From positions 1 to 23,756 of the IMG/VR virus record IMGVR_UViG_3300021364_002464: a DNA stretch of 23,756 bases. The stretch is one strand, 5' to 3'. The stretch's first letter is position 1, and every line of letters starts with the position of its first letter. Source of the stretch: a virus. Position numbers and translations under genes: made by a program. The notes beneath the pieces are model-generated. The model was given only the letters and a program-made list of their open reading frames with translations. It made no database searches and was not told the DNA's origin. Positions 6,837-14,887 of this stretch are shown here, in pieces.

Positions 6837-9800
6837 ATGGCCATATATGTCAACGATGGTGGCACTTTAAGACAGTTACGTTTTCTAGCAGTAAACGATA
6901 ACGGTACTATAAGACGTGTCAACGAAGTCTATGTAAATGATTACGGCAACCTTGAGGGGCCGTTTTCTGCTGTGCATGGAACTATAAGGTCAACTAATAC
7001 TCAAACCACTTTTATCTCAGGCACACAAGAAACTGCTTTCGCAACAACTACTGCCTACGATACTACTAGAGATACTACAACTACTTTTAATACGTCTGTA
7101 GGTACTACAACTACTTTTAATACAACTCGTACAACTACGAGTACTTTTGCTACAACTCGAGCAACCACTACTCAGTTTAATACAACTACGCAGTTTACTA
7201 CAACTACAACGTATGAGACTAATTTAAGTACGACAACTCTATTTAATACCGTTACAGCGTTTACTACAACTACGACTTATGAAACAACTAAGTCTACAAC
7301 TACGTTGTATAATACTACAACTAATTTTACAACAACTACGACTTATGAAACAAGTAAGTCTACAACCACACTATTTAATACAGTCACAGCGTATACTACA
7401 ACTACTACGTATGAGACTAATTTAAATACAACTACACAGTTCAGTACAACTACTAACTTTACAACTACAACCACGTATAACACGACGAGGGAAACCACTA
7501 CTACCTTTAATAGTAATACAACGTACACAACTACAACTACGTTTAATACTACTAGGCAGACAACTACAGTATTCAATACTCTTACTACTTTTAATACTAC
7601 TACGGTCTATGCGACCACAAGGACTACACAGACTAGCCGTAGTACTACTACAAACTTTACAACAACTACAACGTTTATTACTAGTAGGACTACAAATACT
7701 GTATTTAACACTACGACTAATTTTACAACAACGACGACGTACCTTACAAGTAGAACTACTCAAACAAGTAGGTCAACAACTACAGAGTATACTACTACTA
7801 CGACGTTCACTACCAGTAAGACTACAACTACAGTATTTAATACAGTTACTGAGTTTACTACAACGACTACTTATATTACAAGTAAGTCTACAACGACTAC
7901 GTACAATACAACTACTACTTATACCACTGCATATGATACTACGATTGAAACAAGTAGGAGTACTGGCTTTACGAATATTACAAGTAGAAGTACAAATACA
8001 TCGTTTAACACACAGTTTATAGCAAGTACAACTAGAAGTACGAATACTTCCAATAATACTCAGTTTATTGTAAACACTACAAGAAGTACGAATACTTCAT
8101 ATAACACAAGTTTTACAAATACTACGAATAGAAACACTAATACTTCGTACAATACTAGCTTTACAAATAATACTACAAGAGGTACAAATACTTCTTATAC
8201 TACTAGCTTCAATACAAATACAGCTAGAACTACTGATAACGTAATTGTAAATACTTCTTACAACACTAATACTTCTAAAGTAACAGATGGTGTAACTGTA
8301 ATCACATCATTTACTACGAATAGAAACACTAATACTTCATTTATTACTAGCTATAATACAAATACAGCTAGAGTAACAGATAGTGTAATTGTAAGTACTG
8401 GATATAATACTGCTATTAATACTAACACTTCATATATTACTAGCTTCAATACAAATACTGCTAGAGTAACAGACAGTGTAATTGTAAGTACTGGGTATAA
8501 TACAAATGTTAACACAAATACTTCGTATATTACTAGCTTCAATACAAATACTGCTAGGACTACTGACAATGTAATCGTAATTACAAGTAGAAGTACTTCG
8601 TACAATACAAATACTTCATTTAGTACAAATACGACTGCTACTAACAATACAAATACTAGCTTTATTGCGAATACTGCGTATAATACTTCTACAACTAGAA
8701 ATACGAACACAACTTACATTGTAAATACAGCGTATAATACAAGTACAAGTAGAAATACAAATACTACAGCAATTGTAAGTACAAATACAGGTGCTACTAA
8801 CAATACAAATACTAGCTTTATTGCAAGTACTTCGTATGGTTCTGGTACAAGTAGAACTACTGATGATGTAATTGTAAGTACAAACACAGGCGCTACAAAT
8901 AATACTAATACCAGCTTTATTGCAAGTACAGCATATGGCTCAGGTACAAGTAGAAATACAAATACAACTTACATTGCAAGTACATCATACGGCTCTGGCA
9001 CAACTAGAAGTTCAAATACTTCATATATCGTAGGTACTTCTTATGCAACTTCAAGAACTACAGATGGTGTAATTGTAAGTACAAGTTTCAATACAGCATA
9101 TGGAACTTCAAGAAGTACAAATACTTCCAGAAGTACAACCACAGGTTTTGCAACTATTGTAAATGCATATAATACTACCAGACTCACCGCATACCAGGTG
9201 ATCACTATGTATGCAGGCCCGGAAGGTTCAGGCCCAGTTGCTATTATTACAAATACTTCTAATTATACAAGTTATCTAACAGGTATTGTTGCAATTATTA
9301 TTACATCTAATAATACTGCATTAGCTGCTGTAAACACTTCGTATAATACTACAAGAAGCACAACTAGAAACACTAACACTTCGTATTCTACCAACTATAA
9401 CACGACGAGGAACACGAATACAAGTGGTACTGCAAATACTGCGTATAATACTTCTACAACTAGAAATACAAACACAAGTGCAATCGTAAGTACCGCATAT
9501 AATACTTCTACAACCAGAAATACAAATACAACAGCAATTGTAAGTACTAATACTGGATTTACAAATAATACAAATACTTCGTTTGCAACTGCGTACAATA
9601 CTTCTACAACTAGAAATACAAATACTACAGCAATTGTAAGTACTAATACTGCATTTACAAACAACACAAATACTAGCTTCATTGCAAGTACCGCTTATGG
9701 TTCAGGTACAAGTAGAAATACAAATACGAGTGCTATTGTAAGTACTTCATACGGATCAGGTACAAGTAGAGGATCAAATACAAGTGCGATTGTAAGTACG

Positions 9801-11573
9801 AATACTTCATTTACAAATGTAACTGATAGTGTAATTGTAAGTACAACTAGAAATACAAACTATAATACGAATACTTCGTTTATCACTTCATTTACTAATA
9901 TTACAAGTAGAACTACTGACGGTGTGATTGTAATTACAAGTAGAGCTACAAGTAGGAATACTAACACTTCTTACACTACTAGCTTTACAAATATTACAAG
10001 TAGAACTACTGATGAAGTAATTGTAATTACAAATAGAGCAACAAGTAGAAATACTAATACTTCGTATACTACTTCCTTTACTAATATTACAAGTAGAACT
10101 ACTGATGGTGTGATTGTAAGTACAAACTATACTACTTCACAAAATACGAATACTTCGTACAATACCAGCTTTACAAATGCTACAACTCGAGGTACAAATA
10201 CTTCATTTATTACTTCCTTTACTAATATTACAAGTAGGGTTACTGACGATGTAATCGTAAACACTACCTATTCTACAAATACTAGCAGAGTAACCGATGA
10301 AGTTATTGTAAGTACAAACTACAGTACAAATACTAGCAGGGTAACTGATGATGTAGCAGCGATTACTACATTTAACACAAATACTAGCAGACTTACACAA
10401 TATGCTGCTACAACTTCGTACAATACGAATACAAGTAGGCTGACTGATAATGTAGCTGTAATTACAAGTTTCAATACAAATACGAATAGAACTACAACAT
10501 ATGAAACTACTTATGAGACTTCAAGAGCAAGTAGTAGAGCAACATCTACAAGTAGATCAACAGTAACAAGCTTTAATACTACAAAATCTACTGCAACAAG
10601 TCACAGTACTGCTACAAACTTCGATACTACAACTAGTTATAATACAACTAGAGCTACAGGTACAAGTAGAGCAACTACAACTGCATTTGGTACTACAACA
10701 ACATTTAATACAAATACTACCACTGCAAGTAGTAGAGATACTTCTACAAACTTTGACACCACTACTAGCTATAATACTACGAAGTCTACAGCAAGTAGTA
10801 GAGCAACTACAACAGCATTTGGTACAACAACTACATTTGATACAAGTAAGTCTACTTCAAGTAGTAGACAAACTTCTACAAACTTTGAGACTACCACAAC
10901 TTACGCTACAACATTAGGTACTCTTACAACTAGAGCGACAGCTACAACTAGAGCGACTGATACTGTATTTAATACAAATACAACTACAGCAAGTAGCAGA
11001 CAGACTCAAACAACTAGAGGAACTGATACTGTATTCAATACGAATACTACAACAGGTACAAGCAGACAAACAGGTACAAGTAAATCTACAACTACTGTTT
11101 ACAATACTAATACAACTACAGCAAGTAGTAGAGCAACTGGCACAAGTAAGTCTACTTCTACAGTATTTAATACTACAACTACTACAGCAAGTAGTAGAGC
11201 AACTGGTACAAGCAGAGGCACAGATACAGTATTCAATACAAATACTACTACAGCAAGTAGTAGAGCAACGGCTACAAGTAGGTCTACAACATCTACCTTC
11301 AATACTGATAGAGATACTACGACCACATTTGAAACCACTAATGCAACAGGCTCAGTATATGCTACAACTAGATCGACAACATCTACATTCGGCACAACTA
11401 GAGTTACAGATACAACGATAACAACGGATCATCTGACGACTATTGCAACCGCAACAGGAACTCAGATATTTGAAAGAATAACAGCCTCTCAGGCAGGAAC
11501 GATTTTTGACACAGAAGTGTCGAGTGGTGAGGACTACGGTGCTTCCTTCTGGGATGGTAACCAATGGAGTTAA
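6837..11573 (+). CDS. Giant Thr/Asn/Ser-rich repeat protein, 1578 residues, probable fibre or adhesin
   Basis: AAGGAG at 6825-6830, six bases before ATG 6837, fixes the start. Residues 1-40 hold three copies of a short motif (YVNDGGTLR, AVNDNGTIR, YVNDYGNL) that I associate with phage tail proteins. From about residue 70 nearly all of the protein is low-complexity repeats. Ten-mers come first, then 22-mers (about 120-365), then a mosaic of 31-, 18- and 17-mers (about 370-1215), then 22-mers again (about 1218-1500). Thr dominates (around 40% by eye), with Asn, Ser, Tyr/Phe and regularly spaced Arg/Lys. I see no Cys, Pro only near residue 42 and in the centre, and Trp only in the last residues. 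A non-repetitive insert with YAGPEGSGPVAI lies at about 781-831, close to the midpoint. The C-terminus (EDYGASFWDGNQWS) looks like a distinct tip. An extended beta fibre is inferred. Confidence 0.85.
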   Translation: MAIYVNDGGTLRQLRFLAVNDNGTIRRVNEVYVNDYGNLEGPFSAVHGTIRSTNTQTTFISGTQETAFATTTAYDTTRDTTTTFNTSVGTTTTFNTTRTTTSTFATTRATTTQFNTTTQFTTTTTYETNLSTTTLFNTVTAFTTTTTYETTKSTTTLYNTTTNFTTTTTYETSKSTTTLFNTVTAYTTTTTYETNLNTTTQFSTTTNFTTTTTYNTTRETTTTFNSNTTYTTTTTFNTTRQTTTVFNTLTTFNTTTVYATTRTTQTSRSTTTNFTTTTTFITSRTTNTVFNTTTNFTTTTTYLTSRTTQTSRSTTTEYTTTTTFTTSKTTTTVFNTVTEFTTTTTYITSKSTTTTYNTTTTYTTAYDTTIETSRSTGFTNITSRSTNTSFNTQFIASTTRSTNTSNNTQFIVNTTRSTNTSYNTSFTNTTNRNTNTSYNTSFTNNTTRGTNTSYTTSFNTNTARTTDNVIVNTSYNTNTSKVTDGVTVITSFTTNRNTNTSFITSYNTNTARVTDSVIVSTGYNTAINTNTSYITSFNTNTARVTDSVIVSTGYNTNVNTNTSYITSFNTNTARTTDNVIVITSRSTSYNTNTSFSTNTTATNNTNTSFIANTAYNTSTTRNTNTTYIVNTAYNTSTSRNTNTTAIVSTNTGATNNTNTSFIASTSYGSGTSRTTDDVIVSTNTGATNNTNTSFIASTAYGSGTSRNTNTTYIASTSYGSGTTRSSNTSYIVGTSYATSRTTDGVIVSTSFNTAYGTSRSTNTSRSTTTGFATIVNAYNTTRLTAYQVITMYAGPEGSGPVAIITNTSNYTSYLTGIVAIIITSNNTALAAVNTSYNTTRSTTRNTNTSYSTNYNTTRNTNTSGTANTAYNTSTTRNTNTSAIVSTAYNTSTTRNTNTTAIVSTNTGFTNNTNTSFATAYNTSTTRNTNTTAIVSTNTAFTNNTNTSFIASTAYGSGTSRNTNTSAIVSTSYGSGTSRGSNTSAIVSTNTSFTNVTDSVIVSTTRNTNYNTNTSFITSFTNITSRTTDGVIVITSRATSRNTNTSYTTSFTNITSRTTDEVIVITNRATSRNTNTSYTTSFTNITSRTTDGVIVSTNYTTSQNTNTSYNTSFTNATTRGTNTSFITSFTNITSRVTDDVIVNTTYSTNTSRVTDEVIVSTNYSTNTSRVTDDVAAITTFNTNTSRLTQYAATTSYNTNTSRLTDNVAVITSFNTNTNRTTTYETTYETSRASSRATSTSRSTVTSFNTTKSTATSHSTATNFDTTTSYNTTRATGTSRATTTAFGTTTTFNTNTTTASSRDTSTNFDTTTSYNTTKSTASSRATTTAFGTTTTFDTSKSTSSSRQTSTNFETTTTYATTLGTLTTRATATTRATDTVFNTNTTTASSRQTQTTRGTDTVFNTNTTTGTSRQTGTSKSTTTVYNTNTTTASSRATGTSKSTSTVFNTTTTTASSRATGTSRGTDTVFNTNTTTASSRATATSRSTTSTFNTDRDTTTTFETTNATGSVYATTRSTTSTFGTTRVTDTTITTDHLTTIATATGTQIFERITASQAGTIFDTEVSSGEDYGASFWDGNQWS
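7194..7930 (+). repeat. 66-base (22-residue) tandem repeats, N-terminal block
   Basis: Units such as TYETTKSTTTLYNTTTNF + TTTT recur at exactly 66-base spacing (ACT/ACG-TAT at 7275, 7341 and 7407). Aromatic residues fall at fixed positions (2, 12, 18 of the unit) and Lys/Arg usually at position 6. Ten-residue units (TTTFNTTRTT type) precede this block at about 7050-7190. Confidence 0.9.
8385..8570 (+). repeat. 93-base (31-residue) repeat, first occurrence
   Basis: Two adjacent units beginning VIVSTGYNT at 8385 and 8478, exactly 93 bases apart, each containing NTNTSYITSFNTNTAR followed by a TDS/TDN turn. Degenerate relatives lie on both sides. Confidence 0.85.
9421..9640 (+). repeat. 54-base (18-residue) repeats
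   Basis: Units of the form STAYNTSTTRNTNTSAIV recur two or three times around 9430-9540 and again at about 9590. They are interleaved with STNTGFTNNTNTSF segments that also occur, slightly diverged, near 8780-8900. Confidence 0.75.
9903..10181 (+). repeat. 93-base (31-residue) repeat, second occurrence
   Basis: Three units starting TSRTTD at 9903, 9996 and 10089, exactly 93 bases apart, each followed by a VIV strand and RNTNTSYTTSFTNI or a close variant. The same length as the array at 8385 suggests that 31 residues is a structural period. Confidence 0.9.
10230..10481 (+). repeat. 51-base (17-residue) repeats
   Basis: Five units starting TSRVTD or TSRLT at 10230, 10281, 10332, 10383 and 10431. 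The spacing is 51 bases except for one 48-base unit. Each ends in NTN or STN. Confidence 0.9.
10614..11320 (+). repeat. 66-base (22-residue) tandem repeats, C-terminal block
   Basis: TNF/TAF-starting units lie at 10614, 10680, 10746, 10812 and 10878, exactly 66 bases apart. A later set with GCAAGTAGTAG at 11121, 11187 and 11253 has the same 66-base spacing and is nearly identical at DNA level. The consensus (x-x-F-x-TTT-x-Y-x-TT-R/K) aligns with the N-terminal 22-mer block, so the protein has the same repeat class at both ends. Confidence 0.9.
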
Positions 11574-11574
11574 A

Positions 11575-11748
11575 ATGTCAAAAATTAGGAATAATGACGA
11601 AGGAATTACGGCAGAGTTCGTAAACGATAAATTAGAGCAAATACTATCTGCACTATTTGATACACTAGAGCATAACCAAGATAGAATTAAAGCACTAGAA
11701 ACACAGGTTCATAAATTGACCAAGGAATTAAGAAATGGGAAAGCTTAA
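11575..11748 (+). CDS. Small coiled-coil protein, 57 residues
   Basis: The likely start is ATG 11575, one base after the stop of the giant repeat gene and five bases after GGAG (11566-11569). An in-frame ATG at 11506 exists but lies inside the repeat gene. The product has a heptad-like pattern (FVNDKLEQILSALFDTLEHN, later RIKALETQVHKLTKELRN), so most of it should be one amphipathic helix forming a coiled coil. No other motif is seen. It overlaps the following gene by 14 bases. Its position right after a fibre suggests a trimerisation or assembly factor, but that is inference. Confidence 0.7.
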   Translation: MSKIRNNDEGITAEFVNDKLEQILSALFDTLEHNQDRIKALETQVHKLTKELRNGKA

Positions 11749-12613
11749 AGCTCTATCTAAAAACGAAGAGCTAGGAGATATACCAACTCACTTTATGAAG
11801 TCCGGTAGCAGTATGCCACCGCAAGACCGACTAAATACTTTATTAGAATTTCAAAGACGAGTTCTTCCCAAAAAGTATAAAGGTCTAGATGTAGAGTATG
11901 ATATTTGGTATAATACTAATGAACTAAATACAATTAGGACTTGGCTATATACAGATTTTATAGGACAAGGAATTTATCTTCGAGTAAATACGGTAAAGAT
12001 AAATGATAGACTATTAGATAATATAGTAGCCGATCCAGAACAAAAAGTCGATGAAGATAGAATTGCCAGAATAACGGCAGGACTTAGTGATAAGTACACA
12101 CTAGGAGGTATGGAAGAAACTTACGATAAAGTAGCTTTTCCTCCAGGTAGTAACTTATTAAGTAAAAACATTATTAATTGGAAACGATTAGGTGAATTAG
12201 TAGAGGATGGATTTGTAATCAAACCGCATCCAATTACTGCACACGTTTTTATAGCCAAAATGAAACATAGATTTGGTAAAGATAAAGTTTTAAATAAAAT
12301 GTCGGGCGGACATGAAATTTTAGCAGCCTGTAAAGAGCTTGCTTTCTGCCCAAACAGTGAAATGGGAATGACAGGATTATTATTAGGAAAGAAAATACAT
12401 TCTTTTGCTATCCCACGAACTGCAAGAGAGAAGAATCACTTGACGTATGAATCTATATATCATGCAATACAAGGACAAAAATCTTCTACTCTCGCATTAA
12501 AGAAAATACTTTCTAGCCCTAGAGCTGGTATAGTTTTTCCGTTCGATCCTGATGCAGAAGATAGAGTACAAAGGTATTTCGATAACTTTTGGGAAATGAC
12601 ATTTAAAACATGA
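11735..12613 (+). CDS. Capsule/GT-B-like glycosyltransferase-family protein (tentative)
   Basis: This 292-residue protein starts inside the end of the coiled-coil gene behind AAGGAA. Its second half has features of GT-B-type capsule and Kdo/glycerophosphate transferases: VIKPHPITAH at about 161-170, then a short strand and CPNSEMGMTGLLLGKKIHSF at about 205-224. This matches the pattern 'KPHP ... S-E-x-G-x-x-x-x-L-x-G-K-x-V' that binds the nucleotide-sugar phosphate in those families. The N-terminal half is not recognisable. It has no signal peptide or membrane segment and is therefore probably cytoplasmic. The neighbouring Thr-rich protein could be a substrate, but lipopolysaccharide or DNA modification is equally possible. 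The assignment is by motif only. Confidence 0.5.
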   Translation: MGKLKALSKNEELGDIPTHFMKSGSSMPPQDRLNTLLEFQRRVLPKKYKGLDVEYDIWYNTNELNTIRTWLYTDFIGQGIYLRVNTVKINDRLLDNIVADPEQKVDEDRIARITAGLSDKYTLGGMEETYDKVAFPPGSNLLSKNIINWKRLGELVEDGFVIKPHPITAHVFIAKMKHRFGKDKVLNKMSGGHEILAACKELAFCPNSEMGMTGLLLGKKIHSFAIPRTAREKNHLTYESIYHAIQGQKSSTLALKKILSSPRAGIVFPFDPDAEDRVQRYFDNFWEMTFKT

Positions 12614-13584
12614 TAGATATAATTATATTAGCAGAACACTACGGACTAGACTATACGCTGGCTTCTCTTTTGAAGAAGTCGGATAATTATCGTGTGCATA
12701 TTTTTGTTAGACCAACGATTCGAGACGACTTAGAAGCAGAACTACAATGGGCTCTTAAAAGCTTTAGAGAGTTATATATTTATCAAACTCCATTTAACCT
12801 CAAAGGAGAAAAGTCTAATAGGCTATCTCGTGTTATAAATCAGTTTAAAGAACACTGGAAGGATAAGCAACCTAAAGGACTGCCTATAGAACGAGTTATT
12901 GTAACTGTAGCTGGTTGTCGAATCTTTACAGGAGACTTAGCAAGAGATGTGCCTACGGTAGCACAAATGGGGAATAAAGTTGCATATTTTGCACGAGAGT
13001 TTAAATATGCAAAACACCCTACTTACGGAAACTACTATAACATTATTGGAATAGAGGAATACAATGCTGAAAACGTTGACCCATATTTTATGATGTTAAA
13101 TTGGGTTAAGTTTAAAGAGATAATGCACGATCAGAGATTGTGGTTTCCTGATGGTAAGGCAAAAAGATATCCTGAGCAAACAGATAAAGACTCGTATCTT
13201 CTTTCTACAAGAGATACTACATTTATTCCTAGAATTCGCTCGGCCTATGAATGGGGCTGGATGCCTTTATACTTCGACGGCAAAGTAGACAAGTTAATTA
13301 AGATAGAAGCAATTGGAGCAAAAGATTGTATTAATCATAATGTTATGATGAGAAAAAGTTTTTCTATCTCTGTACCAGTTCAAGAGTTAGTTACATCTTA
13401 TGAAGATATACCTACTCTTTGGAGTATGGCAGTGCCTTGGGATTGTTGGTCAAGTGTAATTGATGAAGTTCCTCTATCTATCCGTAAGCAAGGTTATAAT
13501 GAACAAATACTAATTAAGGCCGCAAAACAGAAGAAGCATTTAGCTGCAGTAGTCAAAGCGGGGTATCTACTAGGAAAAGTCTGA
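12610..13584 (+). CDS. Unidentified protein, 324 residues
   Basis: The ATG overlaps the preceding TGA (ATGA), so it is coupled to the glycosyltransferase-like gene. The N-terminus (MIDIIILAEHYGLDYTLASL, then YRVHIFVRP) looks like the first strand-helix-strand of a Rossmann-type alpha/beta fold. A second such segment is RVIVTVAGCRIFTGDLA at about residues 97-113. The C-terminal third is rich in Trp and Tyr (LWSMAVPWDCWSSVIDEVPL). I see no DxD, KPHP or other catalytic signature. The context suggests a role in sugar transfer or in assembly of the fibre, but no function can be named. Its stop shares one base with the next start (TGATG). Confidence 0.7.
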   Translation: MIDIIILAEHYGLDYTLASLLKKSDNYRVHIFVRPTIRDDLEAELQWALKSFRELYIYQTPFNLKGEKSNRLSRVINQFKEHWKDKQPKGLPIERVIVTVAGCRIFTGDLARDVPTVAQMGNKVAYFAREFKYAKHPTYGNYYNIIGIEEYNAENVDPYFMMLNWVKFKEIMHDQRLWFPDGKAKRYPEQTDKDSYLLSTRDTTFIPRIRSAYEWGWMPLYFDGKVDKLIKIEAIGAKDCINHNVMMRKSFSISVPVQELVTSYEDIPTLWSMAVPWDCWSSVIDEVPLSIRKQGYNEQILIKAAKQKKHLAAVVKAGYLLGKV

Positions 13585-14225
13585 TGTTTAAACTACTGAA
13601 AGACATGATTTTCTTTAAACAAGGCGGAGGTATAGATACTCCAGCTAAGTTTATAGTAGCTACAAACGGTAAGTCTTTAGATAATACTGTTGAGCTATGG
13701 GCAAAAACAGAGGTAGGTAAAAGATACATCAATGGAGATAGAATAACCCATTATGTATATAAATATATGCACTCTGACCCAAATACTTTCGCAACGCTAT
13801 ATCTAGCATTTCATAAACACTACGGGGTAGAGAAAATAAAAAATTATTATCCCGAGAGTAGTACAAAATCAGTAGAGAAAGCTTTCAGTGCTTTTATCTC
13901 CGATACTCACGACTTCCTTCATGTTGTAACTGGCTATCCAACTGATGCAGTAGGAGAGCTTGCTAGAATAAGAGTTTTCTATGGTATGGAAGGTAGAGGT
14001 TGGCAACTAATTCATTGGATTATGAGAATCCGTTTTATGTTTGGTTGGTGGAGAAAAGAAAGGAAACTCTACTTTGATCTGCAGAAAGAAGCTACCGAGC
14101 AGTCAAAGGTGGTTCATAATTATATGTTTATGCCGTGGTTTGATATGTTAGGTTGGCATATCAATAAAGTTCGGAAAAATTTCAACACCCATGAAACAAC
14201 CATTCATCACTGGAAAAATACTTAG
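13584..14225 (+). CDS. Coq4-family (ubiquinone biosynthesis) protein
   Basis: This 213-residue protein carries the signature of Coq4 proteins, HDxxHx11E: H109, D110, H113 and E125 in HDFLHVVTGYPTDAVGE. These residues bind the divalent metal in the family. The flanks also fit: TEVGKRYI and DPNTFATLYLAFHKHYGV before the motif, and LARIRVFYGMEG, then a helical region, and PWFDMLGWHINKVRKNFN after it, at places where Coq4 proteins have comparable helices. Family members take part in removing or replacing the C1 group of the quinone ring, at the inner membrane with other Coq proteins. No transit peptide or clear membrane span is present; the W/F-rich segment 140-160 could touch a membrane. Its stop overlaps the end of the opposite-strand gene. 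Phage function is unknown. Confidence 0.82.
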   Translation: MFKLLKDMIFFKQGGGIDTPAKFIVATNGKSLDNTVELWAKTEVGKRYINGDRITHYVYKYMHSDPNTFATLYLAFHKHYGVEKIKNYYPESSTKSVEKAFSAFISDTHDFLHVVTGYPTDAVGELARIRVFYGMEGRGWQLIHWIMRIRFMFGWWRKERKLYFDLQKEATEQSKVVHNYMFMPWFDMLGWHINKVRKNFNTHETTIHHWKNT

Positions 14226-14234
14226 AACTCTAAG
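14214..14234 (-). terminator. Weak intrinsic terminator candidate for the - strand operon
   Basis: On the - strand a five-base-pair hairpin (CTTAG, loop AGTT, CTAAG; 14234-14221) covers the stop codon of the GT29-like gene and is followed by TATTTTT (14220-14214). The stem is short and AT-rich, so it may be weak. No other terminator is possible between the two convergent operons because the genes overlap. Confidence 0.3.
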
Positions 14235-14887
14235 ACTTCGTCCTCAAGATCCGAAAGGATTTCCCAATGAATAATACCTTCATTAGCTAATTCAAGTACA
14301 AACTCTTTTTCAATTGCTACGTTATGAGGAATTGTATCTGTGGTATTTTTAGGCAAATGCCAACTGTACGGATTTTGTTGCCCTACTTGAAACGGGGCTT
14401 GCTTACTAAAGAAATCAAATCCAATCAGCGTTAATTTATTCCAAACCCATGCTTTACGAATCAACCAGAGTAATACGATAAAACCGTTCGAAGGTCTGCC
14501 AAGAAGTTCATTATTCACATACCCAAACTCTTCGTAAACTTCCAAAAGCTCATCATCTGAGAACATTGTACAATGTGGTAACTCTATATCAAGCGATCTT
14601 GCTGAGTTCAGATTCATACGGGTACGGTTCAATAACACAGGAGTATCTTTCCAACTTTCAGGAAACTTCTTCCAAGTACCGTGTCTTAGAAATCCCGTTG
14701 CCCATATATCCATCTTTTTACCAATATGCTCGGTATGTTTATGCGGAATACCTCGGCCCAAACGTATTACAACATCATGTCCATCTATGTATTCTGCGTT
14801 ATCATGGTCAAGCATTTCAACGCTGTTGCCTACAAGACAAACAGTTTTGTTTTCTAAGAGTTTAGTGATTCGTGTAAATTGATCCAT
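14222..14887 (-). CDS. GT29-like glycosyltransferase (sialyltransferase-type motifs)
   Basis: The 221-residue product shows the three sialyltransferase-type motifs. The L motif is at about 16-45 (VCLVGNSVEML, then EYIDGHDVVIRLGRG), the S motif at about 131-160 (RPSNGFIVLL, then LTLIGFDFF), and the VS-type motif at about 188-193 (H188, N189, E193). These bind the CMP-sugar donor in CAZy family GT29. It is much shorter than animal enzymes and has no membrane anchor, as in other viral members, so it is probably cytoplasmic. Its ATG lies 34 bases inside the preceding GT8-like gene. The acceptor is unknown: virion protein, phage DNA or host surface glycan are possible. Confidence 0.78.
   Translation of the reverse strand: MDQFTRITKLLENKTVCLVGNSVEMLDHDNAEYIDGHDVVIRLGRGIPHKHTEHIGKKMDIWATGFLRHGTWKKFPESWKDTPVLLNRTRMNLNSARSLDIELPHCTMFSDDELLEVYEEFGYVNNELLGRPSNGFIVLLWLIRKAWVWNKLTLIGFDFFSKQAPFQVGQQNPYSWHLPKNTTDTIPHNVAIEKEFVLELANEGIIHWEILSDLEDEVLEF

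Noticed and set aside
7194-11320. CRISPR array or non-coding satellite
   Set aside because: Periods of 66, 93 and 51 bases are all multiples of three, units are diverged and contiguous, and the single frame stays open over 4.7 kb. There are no spacers.
7343-11395. Alternative-frame and antisense frames inside the giant repeat gene (for example 7609-8022 on +, 8351-8710 and 11099-11395 on -)
   Set aside because: ACN-rich DNA has few stop codons in other frames. The translations are simple Leu/Gln or Val repeats that follow from the coding repeats.
11460-11573. Variable region of a diversity-generating retroelement at the end of the giant protein
   Set aside because: No second copy of the C-terminal sequence and no reverse transcriptase are present in the window; repeats alone do not indicate one.
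14249-14260. ATCC-GAAA-GGAT hairpin as a + strand terminator
   Set aside because: Only a six-pair stem at best, no following T tract, and it lies within the GT29-like coding sequence.
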